A stretch of DNA of 64,000 nt from Prevotella sp. (GCA_017483805.1 JAFUUL010000026.1:35601-99600); one strand, 5' to 3'. Shown: positions 49,162-59,436, numbered from the stretch's first letter. Notes: generated by a model from the sequence alone, not told the origin. Numbers and translations: made by a program.

Positions 49162-49202
49162 AAGTTGTAACTTTGCATGTTGTGGGTGCAAAGTTACAAC
49201 TT
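49162..49202. promoter_or_regulatory. 41-bp palindrome carrying back-to-back promoter boxes
   Basis: Perfect 16-bp arms (AAGTTGTAACTTTGCA and its mirror) around 9 nt. Each arm contains a TAACTTTG box, so promoters face both ways; only the reverse one (49189-49196) leads to a gene start, 28 bp on. Confidence 0.7.
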
Positions 49203-49245
49203 TTTCTGTAGAAACGGCTCAGAGCGGGCGCGTTTTTTTCTGGGC

Positions 49246-51222
49246 TCAGTTGATGAGGAACACCTTCTGCTGTCCCTGATAGGTGGCACGCACGGTGGCG
49301 CGGCCATCGGCAATGGGGCTGACGGCGATGGTGACGGAGGGGTCGTTGGCCGAGGCCTCGATGCGAGAAGAGGCACGCAGCGGGGCGTAGGTCTGATAGT
49401 GGTCGGCACGGGTGTAGCCGTTCTGGTTGGTGGCCATTAGGGGCAGCGAGGGAATGAGCAGTCGCTGGCCGTCGACGGTGATGGTGACCTCTGGCACCAC
49501 GGGGGGCTGCACCTCAGCACCATGCTTGCCGAAGCCGATGCCGTGGAGGGTGAAGAGGCCAGGGCCGTCGGCCACCAGATAGACGGCGTGCTTGCCGGTG
49601 AGACCCTCGAGAGCGGGCACTGGGGCAGAGACGGTGGTGGCACGGCGGGGTGCATCGGCAGGGATGTTGAACTGGGCCACCTGCTGTCCCTGCCAGGGAT
49701 TGTCGAGCAGGACGCGGATGCTGAAGGCACCCTTGCCGCCTGGCGTCAGGTTCAGACAGAGACGGGCATCGTCGCCCTGACGGATGCCCTCAAAGGCACG
49801 GATGCCCTTGGCATCCTGAGCCAGGCCGCCGAAGCCGAAGTACTTGAAGCCCACGATGCCGCCAGGGGTGATGCCGGCCAGGTCCATCGAGTTGCGCCAC
49901 ACGTCGTGGTTGTCCTGCATCCACTCGTTGGCATTGGTGCCGCCCGTCATGAAGCAGGCGATGCCGGCAGAGTAGTAGGCGTAGGGCGGCAGGCCGAAGA
50001 CATGGAAGCCCTCGCTGGTCACCTCGGCACCAGTATAGGCATGGCCGTCGGCAGCACGGGCCGTCCACTCATTGTCCTTCGCATAGGGGTCGTAGCCAGT
50101 GATGCGCACCTGTCCGCCCTTGGCCACGGGCTTCTTGTCCCACTCTATCTTGACAGGGGCCACCATCGCCTGGCGGGCATAGCCGAAACCACGCGGCGGA
50201 CGGTGGTAGAAGACGTACCACTGGCCGTTGATCTGCTGCAGCGAGCCGTGGGTGTTGTGGCCGGCATTGGTGGTGATGAGGTGCGAGCCGTCTTCGCTCA
50301 GCACCACGCCGCGCGAGTCGACCAGCACGCCGCCAGAGCGCCAGGGGCCGAGGGGCGAGTCGCCATAGGCATAGCGCAGGGCCGAGTTGGTGTTGCCCAG
50401 GCCGTACTCCTGGCCGCTATAGCCGCTGAAGACCATCACATACTTGTTGCCCACCTGACGGATACTGGAGGCCTCGAAGAAGTTGAAGTCGAGCGGATTC
50501 TGACCTTTGTAGAGGGCCTTGTACTCAGAGCCCTCCTTGTCCAAGAGCCGGCCGTCGCGGCTGCTGGCAGGGATGAAGGGGTCGATGAGTTCGGTGCCAG
50601 GACGCTTGGAGTACATGGTCTGCTGGTCGAGTTGGCAGGCCGTGGAGTGCTGGAAGCCGTAGAACACGTAGGCACGATAGCCGACGGCATAGTCGGGGTC
50701 GCGCTTGTCGTTGACGGGCTCGATGAACACCGAGGGGTCGAAGTCGATAAGCGAGCCCTCCACGCACTGGGTGCCGTCGGCCGTCAGGTTGACAGGCGTA
50801 AAGGGGCCGTCAGGACGGTCGCCCTTGCACACCATAGCCACGCGGCGCCAGCCACGCGAGTGGGGATAGAGCCAGTAGGTCTTACGGCCCGTCTGGCGGT
50901 CGACGGTCTCAACCAGGTCGGGGGCGTACATGGTGTCCCACTGTCCACCCACGAACCACGAGAAGATGGGGCCCTCGTCGCGCCACTGCGAGAGGTCTTC
51001 GACGGGTGCCGACCACATACGCACGTCGTTGCCACAATACTTATTATAATGTACGTCGTGCGAACCAATAATATAAGCACGGAACTTGCCCGGCTGATCG
51101 GGGTCCTCGAAGACGCGCGGCTCGCCGTCGGGCAGGTGTTCCCACAAGGGGAGATAAGGATTCTGCGCCATGATGGGGCTCATCAATAAGCAAAAGATAA
51201 AACTTAATACTGACTTTTTCAT
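49246..51222 (-). CDS. GH43 family enzyme with CBM6-like domain
   Basis: 658 aa from MKKSVLSFIFCLLMSPIMAQN (longer starts precede the -7 box). The five-bladed propeller start is VFEDPDQPGKFRAYIIGSHD; DGSHLITTNAGHNTHGS and VFYHRPP follow. The CBM6-like domain covers about 430-560 (FKYFGFGGLAQDAKGIRAFEG), and a small Ig-like end closes the protein. GH43 enzymes release arabinose or xylose from xylan; the export signal makes it periplasmic or surface. The -7 box is at 51251-51258. Confidence 0.88.
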   Translation of the reverse strand: MKKSVLSFIFCLLMSPIMAQNPYLPLWEHLPDGEPRVFEDPDQPGKFRAYIIGSHDVHYNKYCGNDVRMWSAPVEDLSQWRDEGPIFSWFVGGQWDTMYAPDLVETVDRQTGRKTYWLYPHSRGWRRVAMVCKGDRPDGPFTPVNLTADGTQCVEGSLIDFDPSVFIEPVNDKRDPDYAVGYRAYVFYGFQHSTACQLDQQTMYSKRPGTELIDPFIPASSRDGRLLDKEGSEYKALYKGQNPLDFNFFEASSIRQVGNKYVMVFSGYSGQEYGLGNTNSALRYAYGDSPLGPWRSGGVLVDSRGVVLSEDGSHLITTNAGHNTHGSLQQINGQWYVFYHRPPRGFGYARQAMVAPVKIEWDKKPVAKGGQVRITGYDPYAKDNEWTARAADGHAYTGAEVTSEGFHVFGLPPYAYYSAGIACFMTGGTNANEWMQDNHDVWRNSMDLAGITPGGIVGFKYFGFGGLAQDAKGIRAFEGIRQGDDARLCLNLTPGGKGAFSIRVLLDNPWQGQQVAQFNIPADAPRRATTVSAPVPALEGLTGKHAVYLVADGPGLFTLHGIGFGKHGAEVQPPVVPEVTITVDGQRLLIPSLPLMATNQNGYTRADHYQTYAPLRASSRIEASANDPSVTIAVSPIADGRATVRATYQGQQKVFLIN

Positions 51223-51250
51223 AAATGTTCTTAGTGATATGATTCTGCCG

Positions 51251-51258
51251 CAAAGGTA
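51251..51258 (-). promoter_or_regulatory. Bacteroidetes -7 promoter box for GH43-CBM6
   Basis: Reverse strand TACCTTTG, 28 bp before ATG 51222. Confidence 0.6.
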
Positions 51259-51365
51259 CGAAAAAGAATTGGAAGCGCAACAAACGCTAACGACCCTTTT
51301 CGGCCAGTGAAACATTTCTGAAAAAGATAGTAACAAAATCAAAAGGCCGTCTGCCGTTTTCTTTG

Positions 51366-51373
51366 TATCTTTG
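51366..51373 (+). promoter_or_regulatory. Bacteroidetes -7 promoter box for GH97-GH115
   Basis: TATCTTTG followed by CACC, 37 bp before ATG 51411. Confidence 0.6.
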
Positions 51374-51410
51374 CACCCAGAATAAAAAAAAACAATCGTA
51401 AAGAAACCTC

Positions 51411-53339
51411 ATGAGAAAGAATTTGCTTTTCGTATGCCTCGCCTGGTTCGGCCTGCTGTCGGCCCAGGGGGGCGAAGTGGTGACAAGTCCCGACGGGCGC
51501 ATCAGTGTGGAACTGAGCATGACGAACGGTCAGCCCTGCTATCAGGTGACCTACGACGGACAGGTGATGATCAGCCCCTCGGCACTGGGTCTGAAGACCA
51601 ACATCGGCGACTACAGCCGAGACCTGTCGCTGACTGGCGTGAAGGCCAGCGACATCAAGGAGAACTACACCCTGCGCAACATCAAGCAGAGCCACGTCAG
51701 TTACGAGGCCCGCGAGGCCGTGGCCCAGTATGAGCAGCAGGGCCAGCACGTGATGGACATCACCTTCCGCATCAGCAACCGCGACGTGGCCTTCCGCTAC
51801 ACCATCCTACCCAAGAAGCAGGGGCGCGACATGACGATGTGCTGCGTGGTGGAGAGCGAGGCCACGGCCTTCCAACTGCCTGCCACGGCCACCAGTTTCC
51901 TGGCGCCACAGGCCAAGCCGATGACCGGCTTCGCCCGCACGGCTCCCAGTTACGAGACGCGCTACGGCATCGACGAGCCGGTGGGCAAGAACGGCTGGGG
52001 GCAGGGCTACACCTTCCCCTGTCTGTTCAAGGCCCAGGACCTTTGGCTCCTCATCAGCGAGACGGGCACTGACGGGGGCTATGTGGGCTGCCGACTGCTG
52101 GGCGAAGAGGGCGGCCGCTACCAGATAGGCTTCCCCCAGCAGGAAGAGGGCAACGGATGGGGCAGCACATCGGTGCAGATGGCCCTGCCTGGCCATACGC
52201 CCTGGCGCACCATCACCGTGGGCCCGCTGAAGAATATCGTGGAGACCACCGTGGCCTGGGATGTGGTGAAGACGAAGCACGCCGCCACCCGGCATTATGA
52301 ATATGGTAAGGGCACGTGGTCGTGGATCATCGGCATGGACAGCAGTTGCAACTTCGACGAGCAGAAGCGCTACATCGACTTCGCTGCACAGATGGGCTAC
52401 CGCTCGGTGCTGATCGACGCCCTGTGGGACACGCAGATTGGCCGGCCGCGCATAGCCGAACTGGCCGAATACGGCAAGACGAAGGGCGTAGGGCTCTATC
52501 TATGGTACAACTCCAACGGCTCGTGGAACGACGCACCGCAGTCGCCACGCGGCATCATGGACAACTCAACCCTGCGCAAGGCAGACATGCGGTGGATGCA
52601 CGACATCGGCATTCTGGGCATCAAGGTCGACTTCTTCGGCGGCGACAAGCAGCCGATGATGCGGCTCTACGAGGACATACTGAGCGATGCCAACGACGCA
52701 GGCCTGATGGTCATCTTCCACGGCTGCACGCTGCCTCGCGGCTGGGAGCGTATGTACGGCAACTACGTGGCATCGGAGGCCGTGCTGGCCAGCGAGAACC
52801 TGCACTTCTCGCAGGGCTTCTGCGACAACGAGGCCCGCGACTGCGGCGCCATGTATCCCTTCACACGCAACGTGGTGGGCTCGATGGACTTCGGCGGCTC
52901 GGCTCTGAACAAGTTCTACAGTGCCGACAACAAGCGCGGCACGCAGCGCAAGACCTCTGACGTATATGCCCTGGCCACGGCCGTCATCTTCCAGAGCGCC
53001 GTGCAGCACTTCGCCCTGGCTCCCAACAACCTGCAGGATGCCCCCAGGTGGGCCATCGACTTCATGAAGCAGGTGCCCACCGAGTGGGACGAGGTGCGCT
53101 TCATCGACGGCTATCCTGGCCAGTACATCATCCTGGCCCGCCGTGCTGGCGACAAGTGGTATGTGGCCGGCATCAACGCCACCGACCAGCCCCTGAAGCA
53201 GACCCTCTCGCTGCCGATGCTGAATGAAGGCACGGTCAGCCTCTACCAGAACAACCAACTGACCACCGCCAAACTGACCAAGAAGAAGACCCTGAAGATA
53301 GAGATTCCCACTGGCGGCGGCGTGGTCATCACCCAATAA
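51411..53339 (+). CDS. GH97 family enzyme (retaining-type, alpha-galactosidase-like)
   Basis: 642 aa, signal peptide MRKNLLFVCLAWFGLLSAQG. The N-terminal beta-sandwich opens with VTSPDGRISVELSM. The catalytic barrel contains LIDALWDTQIG, LYLWYNSNGSWND and LGIKVDFFGGDKQPMM, where Asp in KVDF stands at the nucleophile position of the retaining GH97 subgroup; MVIFHGCTLPRGWERMY follows. The C-terminal beta domain ends VSLYQNNQLTTAKL. It is followed by GH115 after 15 bp on the same strand. Confidence 0.9.
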   Translation: MRKNLLFVCLAWFGLLSAQGGEVVTSPDGRISVELSMTNGQPCYQVTYDGQVMISPSALGLKTNIGDYSRDLSLTGVKASDIKENYTLRNIKQSHVSYEAREAVAQYEQQGQHVMDITFRISNRDVAFRYTILPKKQGRDMTMCCVVESEATAFQLPATATSFLAPQAKPMTGFARTAPSYETRYGIDEPVGKNGWGQGYTFPCLFKAQDLWLLISETGTDGGYVGCRLLGEEGGRYQIGFPQQEEGNGWGSTSVQMALPGHTPWRTITVGPLKNIVETTVAWDVVKTKHAATRHYEYGKGTWSWIIGMDSSCNFDEQKRYIDFAAQMGYRSVLIDALWDTQIGRPRIAELAEYGKTKGVGLYLWYNSNGSWNDAPQSPRGIMDNSTLRKADMRWMHDIGILGIKVDFFGGDKQPMMRLYEDILSDANDAGLMVIFHGCTLPRGWERMYGNYVASEAVLASENLHFSQGFCDNEARDCGAMYPFTRNVVGSMDFGGSALNKFYSADNKRGTQRKTSDVYALATAVIFQSAVQHFALAPNNLQDAPRWAIDFMKQVPTEWDEVRFIDGYPGQYIILARRAGDKWYVAGINATDQPLKQTLSLPMLNEGTVSLYQNNQLTTAKLTKKKTLKIEIPTGGGVVITQ

Positions 53340-53354
53340 CACCCAGCAACGACT

Positions 53355-55889
53355 ATGAAACGAATCATCTCCCTCCTGCTGACTCTGACGGTTTGCGCCC
53401 TGACACAGGCCGCCGAGCCGTTTATCACCTTCAGCCCGCAGGACGGTGCCATCGCCCTACACGATGCCACCATTGATGTGTCTGACCAAGAGCACTCCTG
53501 CGTCAAACTGGCCGTGCAGTCGCTGGCCAAGGACTTCTGTCGAGTGACGGGCCGTACAGCCGTCGTGGGCGGCAGTTTCGCCTTCGGCGACAAGGGCCTG
53601 GGCTACGACGACCCCAAGAACGGGGCTGCGATGATGGTCATAGGCACCGTGGGCAGCAACCCGCAGATTGACCAGTGGGTGAAGAAGGGCCTGCTGAAAG
53701 ACCTGAAGGGCAGGCGCGAGAAATACGTCATCAAGACCATCGGCCAGCAACTGGTCATCGCCGGCAGCGACAAGCGCGGCACGGTCTTCGGCATCTACGA
53801 ACTGTCGCAGCAGATGGGCGTCTCGCCCTGGTACTGGTGGGCCGACGCCCCTGTGGAGCGCCACAAACAGGTCTACGCCCTGCCTGGCGAGTACACCGAC
53901 GGCGAGCCGGCTGTGGAGTTCCGCGGCCTGTTCCTCAACGACGAGGCCCCCTGTCTGACGGGCTGGGTGAAGAACACCTTCGGCACCAACTATGGCGACC
54001 ACCGCTTCTACGAGAAGGTCTTTGAACTTGTCTTACGACTCAAGGGAAATATGCTCTGGCCGGCCATGTGGAGTTGGGCCTTCTATGCCGACGACCCTGA
54101 GAACGGACAGACGGCCGACCGCATGGGCATCATCATGGGCACCAGTCACCACGAGCCGATGGCTCGCAACCACCAGGAGTATGCCCGCCACCGCAAGCAG
54201 TGGGGCGCTTGGAACTATCAGACGAACCAGGCAAACCTGGACCGCTTCTTCCGTGAGGGCATCGAGCGCATGAAGGGCACCGACGACATGGTGACCATCG
54301 GCATGCGCGGCGACGGCGACGAGGCCATGAGCGAAACGGCCGACACGAAACTGATGCAGCGCATCGTGGACAACCAGCGCCGCATCATCAAGGAGGTGAC
54401 GGGCAAGCCTGCCGAGAAGACCACACAGGTGTGGGCACTGTATAAAGAGGTGCAGGACTACTATGACGCCGGCTTCCGCGTGCCCGACGATGTCATCATG
54501 CTGGTGTGCGATGACAACTGGGGCAACATACGCCGAGTGCCCATCGACGACAAGGAGCGTGCCCACAAGGGCGGCTGGGGCATCTACTACCACGTGGACT
54601 ACGTGGGCGCACCTCGCAACTCGAAGTGGATCAACGTCACCCAGACGCAGCAGATGTTCGAGCAACTGTCGCTGGCCTACGACTACGGCATCCATCGTAT
54701 GTGGATACTCAACGTGGGCGACCTGAAACCGATGGAGTACCCCATCCAGTTGTTCCTCGACATGGCCTGGAATCCGAAGGCCTACACCCAGCAGACCGTC
54801 ACCCAGCACACCCGCCGCTTCTTCAGTTCCGTATTCAGCGATACCATCGCTGAGGAAGCCGCCTCCATCTACAACCGCAACTGCCAGTATATGGCCCGCG
54901 TGACGCCAGAGATGCTGGACGCCCAGACCTACAATGTGGAGACTGGCGAGTGGAAGCAGGCGGCCGACGAGTATGCCCGTCTCGAGGCCCGTGCCCTGCG
55001 CCTCTACGAGGATATCCCTACCGAGGCCCGCGATTTCTACCGCCAGACGGTGCTCTTCCCCGTGCAGGCCATGGCCAACCTCTACGACATGTATTATGCC
55101 CAAGCCATGAACCACTATCTGGCCTCGAACAACAATCCTGATGCCAACAAGTGGGCCGAGGAGGTGCCACGCTGCTTCCATCGCGACTCCTTGCTCTGTC
55201 ACTATTATAATAAGGTGATGAGCGGTGGCAAATGGGATGGCATGATGACGCAGAAACACATCGGCTACCGCATCTGGAACGACAATTTCCCCAAGGACAT
55301 GTTGCCACAGACGAAGAAGGTGGAAGTTAGCAGTAATGTGGCAGGCGGCTACACTTTTGCCCCCTCTGACGGCTTTGTTGCCATGGAGGCAGAGCACTAC
55401 TACAAGGCCCAGGCCTCTGAAGGCACCCGGTGGACTGTCTATCCCGACTATGGCCGCACACGCAGCGCCGTAGCCCTGACGCCCTACACAGCCCCCGTGG
55501 GCGATGCCAGCATCAGTTACCGCTTCTCGCTGCCTGAGGGCATCAGTCAAGTGAAGGTACACGTGATCGTCAAGTCGACGCTCGACTTCCTCAACGTAGG
55601 CGGTCATGAGTATACCGTCAGTCTCGACGGCTCTGAGCCTCAGACGGTGAACATGAACAAGACACTGGTGGACCGCCAGCCCTACATGTACTCCGAGTTC
55701 TACCCCACCATCGCCCGCCGCATCATCGAGAAGGAGGTAGAGTTGCCCGTAGGACAAGGCAAGATGCACACGCTGACGCTACAGCCGCGTCATCCCGGCA
55801 TCGTCTTCGAGAAGATCGTGGCCGACTTCGGCGGCTATAAGCCCTCCTACCTCTTCATGAATGAGTCGGAGTGCAGGAGGGCTCAGTAG
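53355..55889 (+). CDS. GH115 xylan alpha-1,2-glucuronidase
   Basis: 844 aa, signal peptide MKRIISLLLTLTVCALTQA. Family blocks: RGTVFGIYELSQQMGVSPWYWWADAPV, FRGLFLNDEAPCLTGWVKNTFG, LKGNMLWPAMWSW, MGTSHHEPMARNHQEY, GMRGDGDEAM, and VMLVCDDNWGNIRRVP. The C-terminal ~170 residues are a separate beta-rich domain. GH115 enzymes remove (4-O-methyl-)glucuronic acid from inner xylose units, which sets the theme of the locus. Confidence 0.93.
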   Translation: MKRIISLLLTLTVCALTQAAEPFITFSPQDGAIALHDATIDVSDQEHSCVKLAVQSLAKDFCRVTGRTAVVGGSFAFGDKGLGYDDPKNGAAMMVIGTVGSNPQIDQWVKKGLLKDLKGRREKYVIKTIGQQLVIAGSDKRGTVFGIYELSQQMGVSPWYWWADAPVERHKQVYALPGEYTDGEPAVEFRGLFLNDEAPCLTGWVKNTFGTNYGDHRFYEKVFELVLRLKGNMLWPAMWSWAFYADDPENGQTADRMGIIMGTSHHEPMARNHQEYARHRKQWGAWNYQTNQANLDRFFREGIERMKGTDDMVTIGMRGDGDEAMSETADTKLMQRIVDNQRRIIKEVTGKPAEKTTQVWALYKEVQDYYDAGFRVPDDVIMLVCDDNWGNIRRVPIDDKERAHKGGWGIYYHVDYVGAPRNSKWINVTQTQQMFEQLSLAYDYGIHRMWILNVGDLKPMEYPIQLFLDMAWNPKAYTQQTVTQHTRRFFSSVFSDTIAEEAASIYNRNCQYMARVTPEMLDAQTYNVETGEWKQAADEYARLEARALRLYEDIPTEARDFYRQTVLFPVQAMANLYDMYYAQAMNHYLASNNNPDANKWAEEVPRCFHRDSLLCHYYNKVMSGGKWDGMMTQKHIGYRIWNDNFPKDMLPQTKKVEVSSNVAGGYTFAPSDGFVAMEAEHYYKAQASEGTRWTVYPDYGRTRSAVALTPYTAPVGDASISYRFSLPEGISQVKVHVIVKSTLDFLNVGGHEYTVSLDGSEPQTVNMNKTLVDRQPYMYSEFYPTIARRIIEKEVELPVGQGKMHTLTLQPRHPGIVFEKIVADFGGYKPSYLFMNESECRRAQ

Positions 55890-55910
55890 TTCTTTCAAAA
55901 AAGCGACTAG

Positions 55911-57845
55911 TTATTTCACTTCCATCTGGAAGGGCGACATAGGCAATCCGTTCTGGCCAAACACATTGGCTCGGAGCGGATTGTTTTTCCAGGCATAGCG
56001 CACGCGCTTGGGATTCTCGACAGATGACTCGATGATGACAATCTGCGAACCCTTGCCAACAGCCAGGGCATTGACGAAACGCCCGTCAGCACCAGCCAAC
56101 TCAAACTCGTAGAGTTGTCCCTCATGCAGCAGGGGCTGGTCGAGCTGCAGCGTGACCTGCTTGCCGTTGACCTGAGTGCTGATCACCTCGGGTGACAGCG
56201 TCACCTTTTTGTTCCAGATGATGTGTTCGAAACAACGGGCTATGCGCTGAGCCACCTCACGCTTGCGCAATGGATGGATGTCAACGGTTTCACCTAAGTC
56301 GATGATACAGGCCAGTTCGGCATTCGGCTGTTTCTTCGCAACCAAGCGCTGTGCCTCTCGCACCTGGCTCCAGCCTGTATCCTGGGGCTGATCAGAGGGG
56401 TCCATGAAGTTGGCCAACTGCACGATGACGAAAGGCAGGTCTGGCGTCTGCCACAACTGGCGCCAGCCAGTGACGAGTTCTGTAAGATACTGCTCATAGC
56501 CCAGTCCAAGGTCGGTATTCGACTCACCCTGATACCATACCATGCCAGAGAGGGCGTATGGGGCAAGAGGATAATGCATGGCGTTATAGAGCACAGAGGG
56601 CAGGTTCTGTCCACCAGCATCGGCACCGGGACAGTTCGGCATGCGGGCACCTTCCTTGATGTGCCATTGCTCAGAGAGCAGGACCTCTGTACCGTCTTCG
56701 AAAATCAATTTGTAGGGCTTTTCCGGGATGAAATGGGGTGCACCACCCTTGGTGACGAAACGAACGGTCAGCGCATTGTCGCCCTCCACGAGCACACCAG
56801 CAGGAATCTGATAGCGACGAGGCGGATACTGATAGCCCGTAGAACCCACCTGACGACCATTGACATAAGTCTGGTCGGCATCAAAGAGCGTGCCCACAAG
56901 CAGTCGGGCCGTTTTGCCGGCATGGGCAGCATCGATGGTGATATGCTGACGGGCATAGAACGAGCCCGTATAACGGAAATCGCGTGTAAGGTTATTGCTC
57001 TGCTGGCGTCCGTTAGGCAGACGATTGAAGGCATCCTTCACTTCCCACTGGCTGTCGTCATAGTCGCGTGCGGCATAGTGGTCACGATAGCCAGGGTCGG
57101 TATCCGTGAGCATTTTCTGCCAACGGTTCTGTGCCATCATATTGCCATGCTGCAAAGAACGCACCATTTCATCGTCCTGGAAGAACAAGGTACGCTGGAA
57201 TTCACGGGCGTGGTTCTGTCGCAGCGTGTCAGCATCAAGCCAAGCCTGAATAGGCGTTCCGCCAACGCTGTTGACGATGATACCCTGCGGCACACCCGTC
57301 TTCTCGTACATCTCGCGGCCCAGGAAGTAGCCCACGGCAGAGAAGAGCCAGGCATTCTGCTTCGACACCGGCTTCCAGTTGATGGACGTGGGCTTCACGT
57401 CGCTCTTCGGCCCGTGGGTGTCGTAGTCGGTCTGCACGCGGAACATACGAATCTGCTCGTTCTCGTAATCGTCGATCACGGCACCATACTGCGGATAGAC
57501 GCGCTCGACGGTCACGTCGATGTTCGACTGGCCGGAGCAGAGCCACACGTCGCCGATAAGACAATTGTCTAACGTCAGTTCGTTAATGGTCATCTGGAAT
57601 GGGCCGCCCGCCTTTTGCTGAGGCAGGACGACCTGCCAGCGACCATCACTGTCAGCGGTGGTCTCATACACCTTCTTACGGAAAGTCACGCGCACCTGCT
57701 CGCCGGCATCGGCCTGTCCCCAGACGGGGATGGGCATGCCGCGCTGAAGCACCATACCACTCTGAAACATCTGCGGCAACTGCACCTTGGCCCCTGCCGC
57801 CATTGCGCCGAGAAGCGCAAGCATCAACACGAATGTCTTTTTCAT
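55911..57845 (-). CDS. Sialate O-acetylesterase-family (SGNH) esterase
   Basis: 644 aa from MKKTFVLMLALLGAMAAGAK. A beta-domain start QLPQMFQSGMVLQRGMPIPVWG precedes the SGNH nucleophile motif VWLCSGQSNIDV (Ser about 107); SAVGYFLGREMYE and a large insert (about 270-400, galactose-binding-like: RLLVGTLFDADQTYVNG) follow, then WYQGESN. In xylan loci this family removes acetyl groups; the gene points opposite to its neighbours and has its own promoter (57854-57861). Confidence 0.88.
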   Translation of the reverse strand: MKKTFVLMLALLGAMAAGAKVQLPQMFQSGMVLQRGMPIPVWGQADAGEQVRVTFRKKVYETTADSDGRWQVVLPQQKAGGPFQMTINELTLDNCLIGDVWLCSGQSNIDVTVERVYPQYGAVIDDYENEQIRMFRVQTDYDTHGPKSDVKPTSINWKPVSKQNAWLFSAVGYFLGREMYEKTGVPQGIIVNSVGGTPIQAWLDADTLRQNHAREFQRTLFFQDDEMVRSLQHGNMMAQNRWQKMLTDTDPGYRDHYAARDYDDSQWEVKDAFNRLPNGRQQSNNLTRDFRYTGSFYARQHITIDAAHAGKTARLLVGTLFDADQTYVNGRQVGSTGYQYPPRRYQIPAGVLVEGDNALTVRFVTKGGAPHFIPEKPYKLIFEDGTEVLLSEQWHIKEGARMPNCPGADAGGQNLPSVLYNAMHYPLAPYALSGMVWYQGESNTDLGLGYEQYLTELVTGWRQLWQTPDLPFVIVQLANFMDPSDQPQDTGWSQVREAQRLVAKKQPNAELACIIDLGETVDIHPLRKREVAQRIARCFEHIIWNKKVTLSPEVISTQVNGKQVTLQLDQPLLHEGQLYEFELAGADGRFVNALAVGKGSQIVIIESSVENPKRVRYAWKNNPLRANVFGQNGLPMSPFQMEVK

Positions 57846-57853
57846 AACAAGGG

Positions 57854-57861
57854 CAAAAGTA
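57854..57861 (-). promoter_or_regulatory. Bacteroidetes -7 promoter box for the esterase gene
   Basis: Reverse strand TACTTTTG followed by CCC, just 8 bp before ATG 57845; this rules out the longer upstream start. Confidence 0.55.
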
Positions 57862-57969
57862 ATGCTTTTTTGTGAGAAAAACAATATTCAGCCGTCTCTT
57901 TGTGCCCAAATGAAACATTTAGCGAAGCATCTGCAACATTTCTTGAGTGGTTTATTAAAATAAAAATAG

Positions 57970-57977
57970 TAATTTTG
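57970..57977 (+). promoter_or_regulatory. Bacteroidetes -7 promoter box for the transporter operon
   Basis: TAATTTTG followed by CAG, 29 bp before ATG 58007. Confidence 0.6.
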
Positions 57978-58006
57978 CAGCAAGAAACTTAAAACGAAAC
58001 AACCAT

Positions 58007-59422
58007 ATGACAGATTCGACACAACAAAAAGGCTTCTACAAACTCTCGTGGGTGCAGCGCATCGGCTTTGGCTCGGGCGACCTGGCCCAAAACCTCATCT
58101 ATCAGACCATCTGCATGTACTTGCTGTTCTTCTACACCGATGTCTATGTGCTCGGTGGCGACGCAGCCAAGTCGGCAGGACTGGCCGGCACCATGTTTCT
58201 CGTGGTGCGCTTGGTCGACGTGCTCTGGGACCCACTGGTGGGCACCTTCGTCGACAAGCACACGCCGCGCTGGGGCAAGTATCGCAGTTACCTGGTGATG
58301 GGCGGCATCCCGCTCACCATCCTGGCCATCCTCTGTTTCTGGGACGGTTTTGCACCCTCGCTGGTCTATGCCTACATCACCTACGTGGGCATGTCGATGC
58401 TCTACACCTTGATCAATGTGCCCTACGGCGCCCTGAACTCATCGCTGACACGCGACACCGACGAGATTACCATCCTGACCTCTGTCCGTATGTTTATGGC
58501 CAACGTGGGCGGCCTCTGCGTGTCGGCTGGCGTGCCCATCATCGTCGCCCTGTTTGCCCAGTCGGACAACCTGCCCGTAGAGATGGCCCTGTTCATGGGC
58601 CTGGGTTCGCTGCCCTCGTTCATCTTCATGCCACTGGTGCCCGCCATCAAGAAGCGTGTGGGCAAGAAGAATATGTTCTACATCTTCCTCAGCGTGGCCA
58701 TCGTGGGCATGGGTATGCTCTACATCATCAGCAAGATGGGCACGGTGAAGGAGAACATCACGCTGGTCTACATCGCCCAGTTCATCAAGTCGACGGGTGT
58801 CATCGTGGCCACTGGCTATATGTGGGCCCTCATCCCTGAGGTCATCTCCTATGCCGAGTACACCACGGGCCGCCGCATCGCCGGCATCGTCAACGCCCTG
58901 ACGGGCATCTTCTTCAAGGCAGGCATGGCCCTGGGCGGCGTGGTGCCAGGACTGGTGCTGGCCTGGACCAACTATGTGGCCACCGAGGAGGCCTCTACCC
59001 TGCCCAAGGACTCGCGGGCCTGGTTCCTCACCATGCTCATCTTCTCTCTCGTGGGCCTGGCCCTGCTCATCTTCTGCTTCTCGCAGACCAAGGAGCGCGT
59101 GGTGATGGATGAGAGTGAGACGAAGAACGTGAAGGTCAGCGACCTGTGGACGGAGTTCCTGCGCAACCGCCCCCTGCGCATCATCGCCCTCTTCTTCATC
59201 ACCGCCTTTGCCATGATGAGCGTGGGCAATGCCGCTGGTGCCTACTTCATGAACGACCTCGAACTGCAGTCGCCCGAGGCCCAGGAGGGCATCCGCTGGC
59301 TGGTCTGCATCATCCCTGCCCTGCTGCTCCTGCTGGCTATGTTCATCATCTCGAAGTATGAACTGAGCGACGAGGTCATCGACAAAATCAATAAGGAAAT
59401 CGAACAACGTAACAAGAAATAA
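58007..59422 (+). CDS. GPH-family sugar:cation symporter (MFS)
   Basis: 471 aa, about 12 membrane helices. GPH/MelB-type features: FGSGDLAQNLIYQTICMYLLFFYTDV, RLVDVLWDPLVGTFVDKH with RWGKYRSYL, NVPYGALNSSLTRDTDEI, and ISYAEYTTGRRIAGIVNA. Carries xylosides, pentosides or hexuronides across the inner membrane; the glucuronoxylan context favours xylo-oligosaccharides or aldouronic acids. First gene of a five-gene unit. Confidence 0.92.
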   Translation: MTDSTQQKGFYKLSWVQRIGFGSGDLAQNLIYQTICMYLLFFYTDVYVLGGDAAKSAGLAGTMFLVVRLVDVLWDPLVGTFVDKHTPRWGKYRSYLVMGGIPLTILAILCFWDGFAPSLVYAYITYVGMSMLYTLINVPYGALNSSLTRDTDEITILTSVRMFMANVGGLCVSAGVPIIVALFAQSDNLPVEMALFMGLGSLPSFIFMPLVPAIKKRVGKKNMFYIFLSVAIVGMGMLYIISKMGTVKENITLVYIAQFIKSTGVIVATGYMWALIPEVISYAEYTTGRRIAGIVNALTGIFFKAGMALGGVVPGLVLAWTNYVATEEASTLPKDSRAWFLTMLIFSLVGLALLIFCFSQTKERVVMDESETKNVKVSDLWTEFLRNRPLRIIALFFITAFAMMSVGNAAGAYFMNDLELQSPEAQEGIRWLVCIIPALLLLLAMFIISKYELSDEVIDKINKEIEQRNKK

Positions 59423-59436
59423 GAAAGCATCACACT

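Noticed and set aside
54033-55769. 578-aa reverse ORF opposite GH115
   Set aside because: Shadow of a clear GH115 gene.
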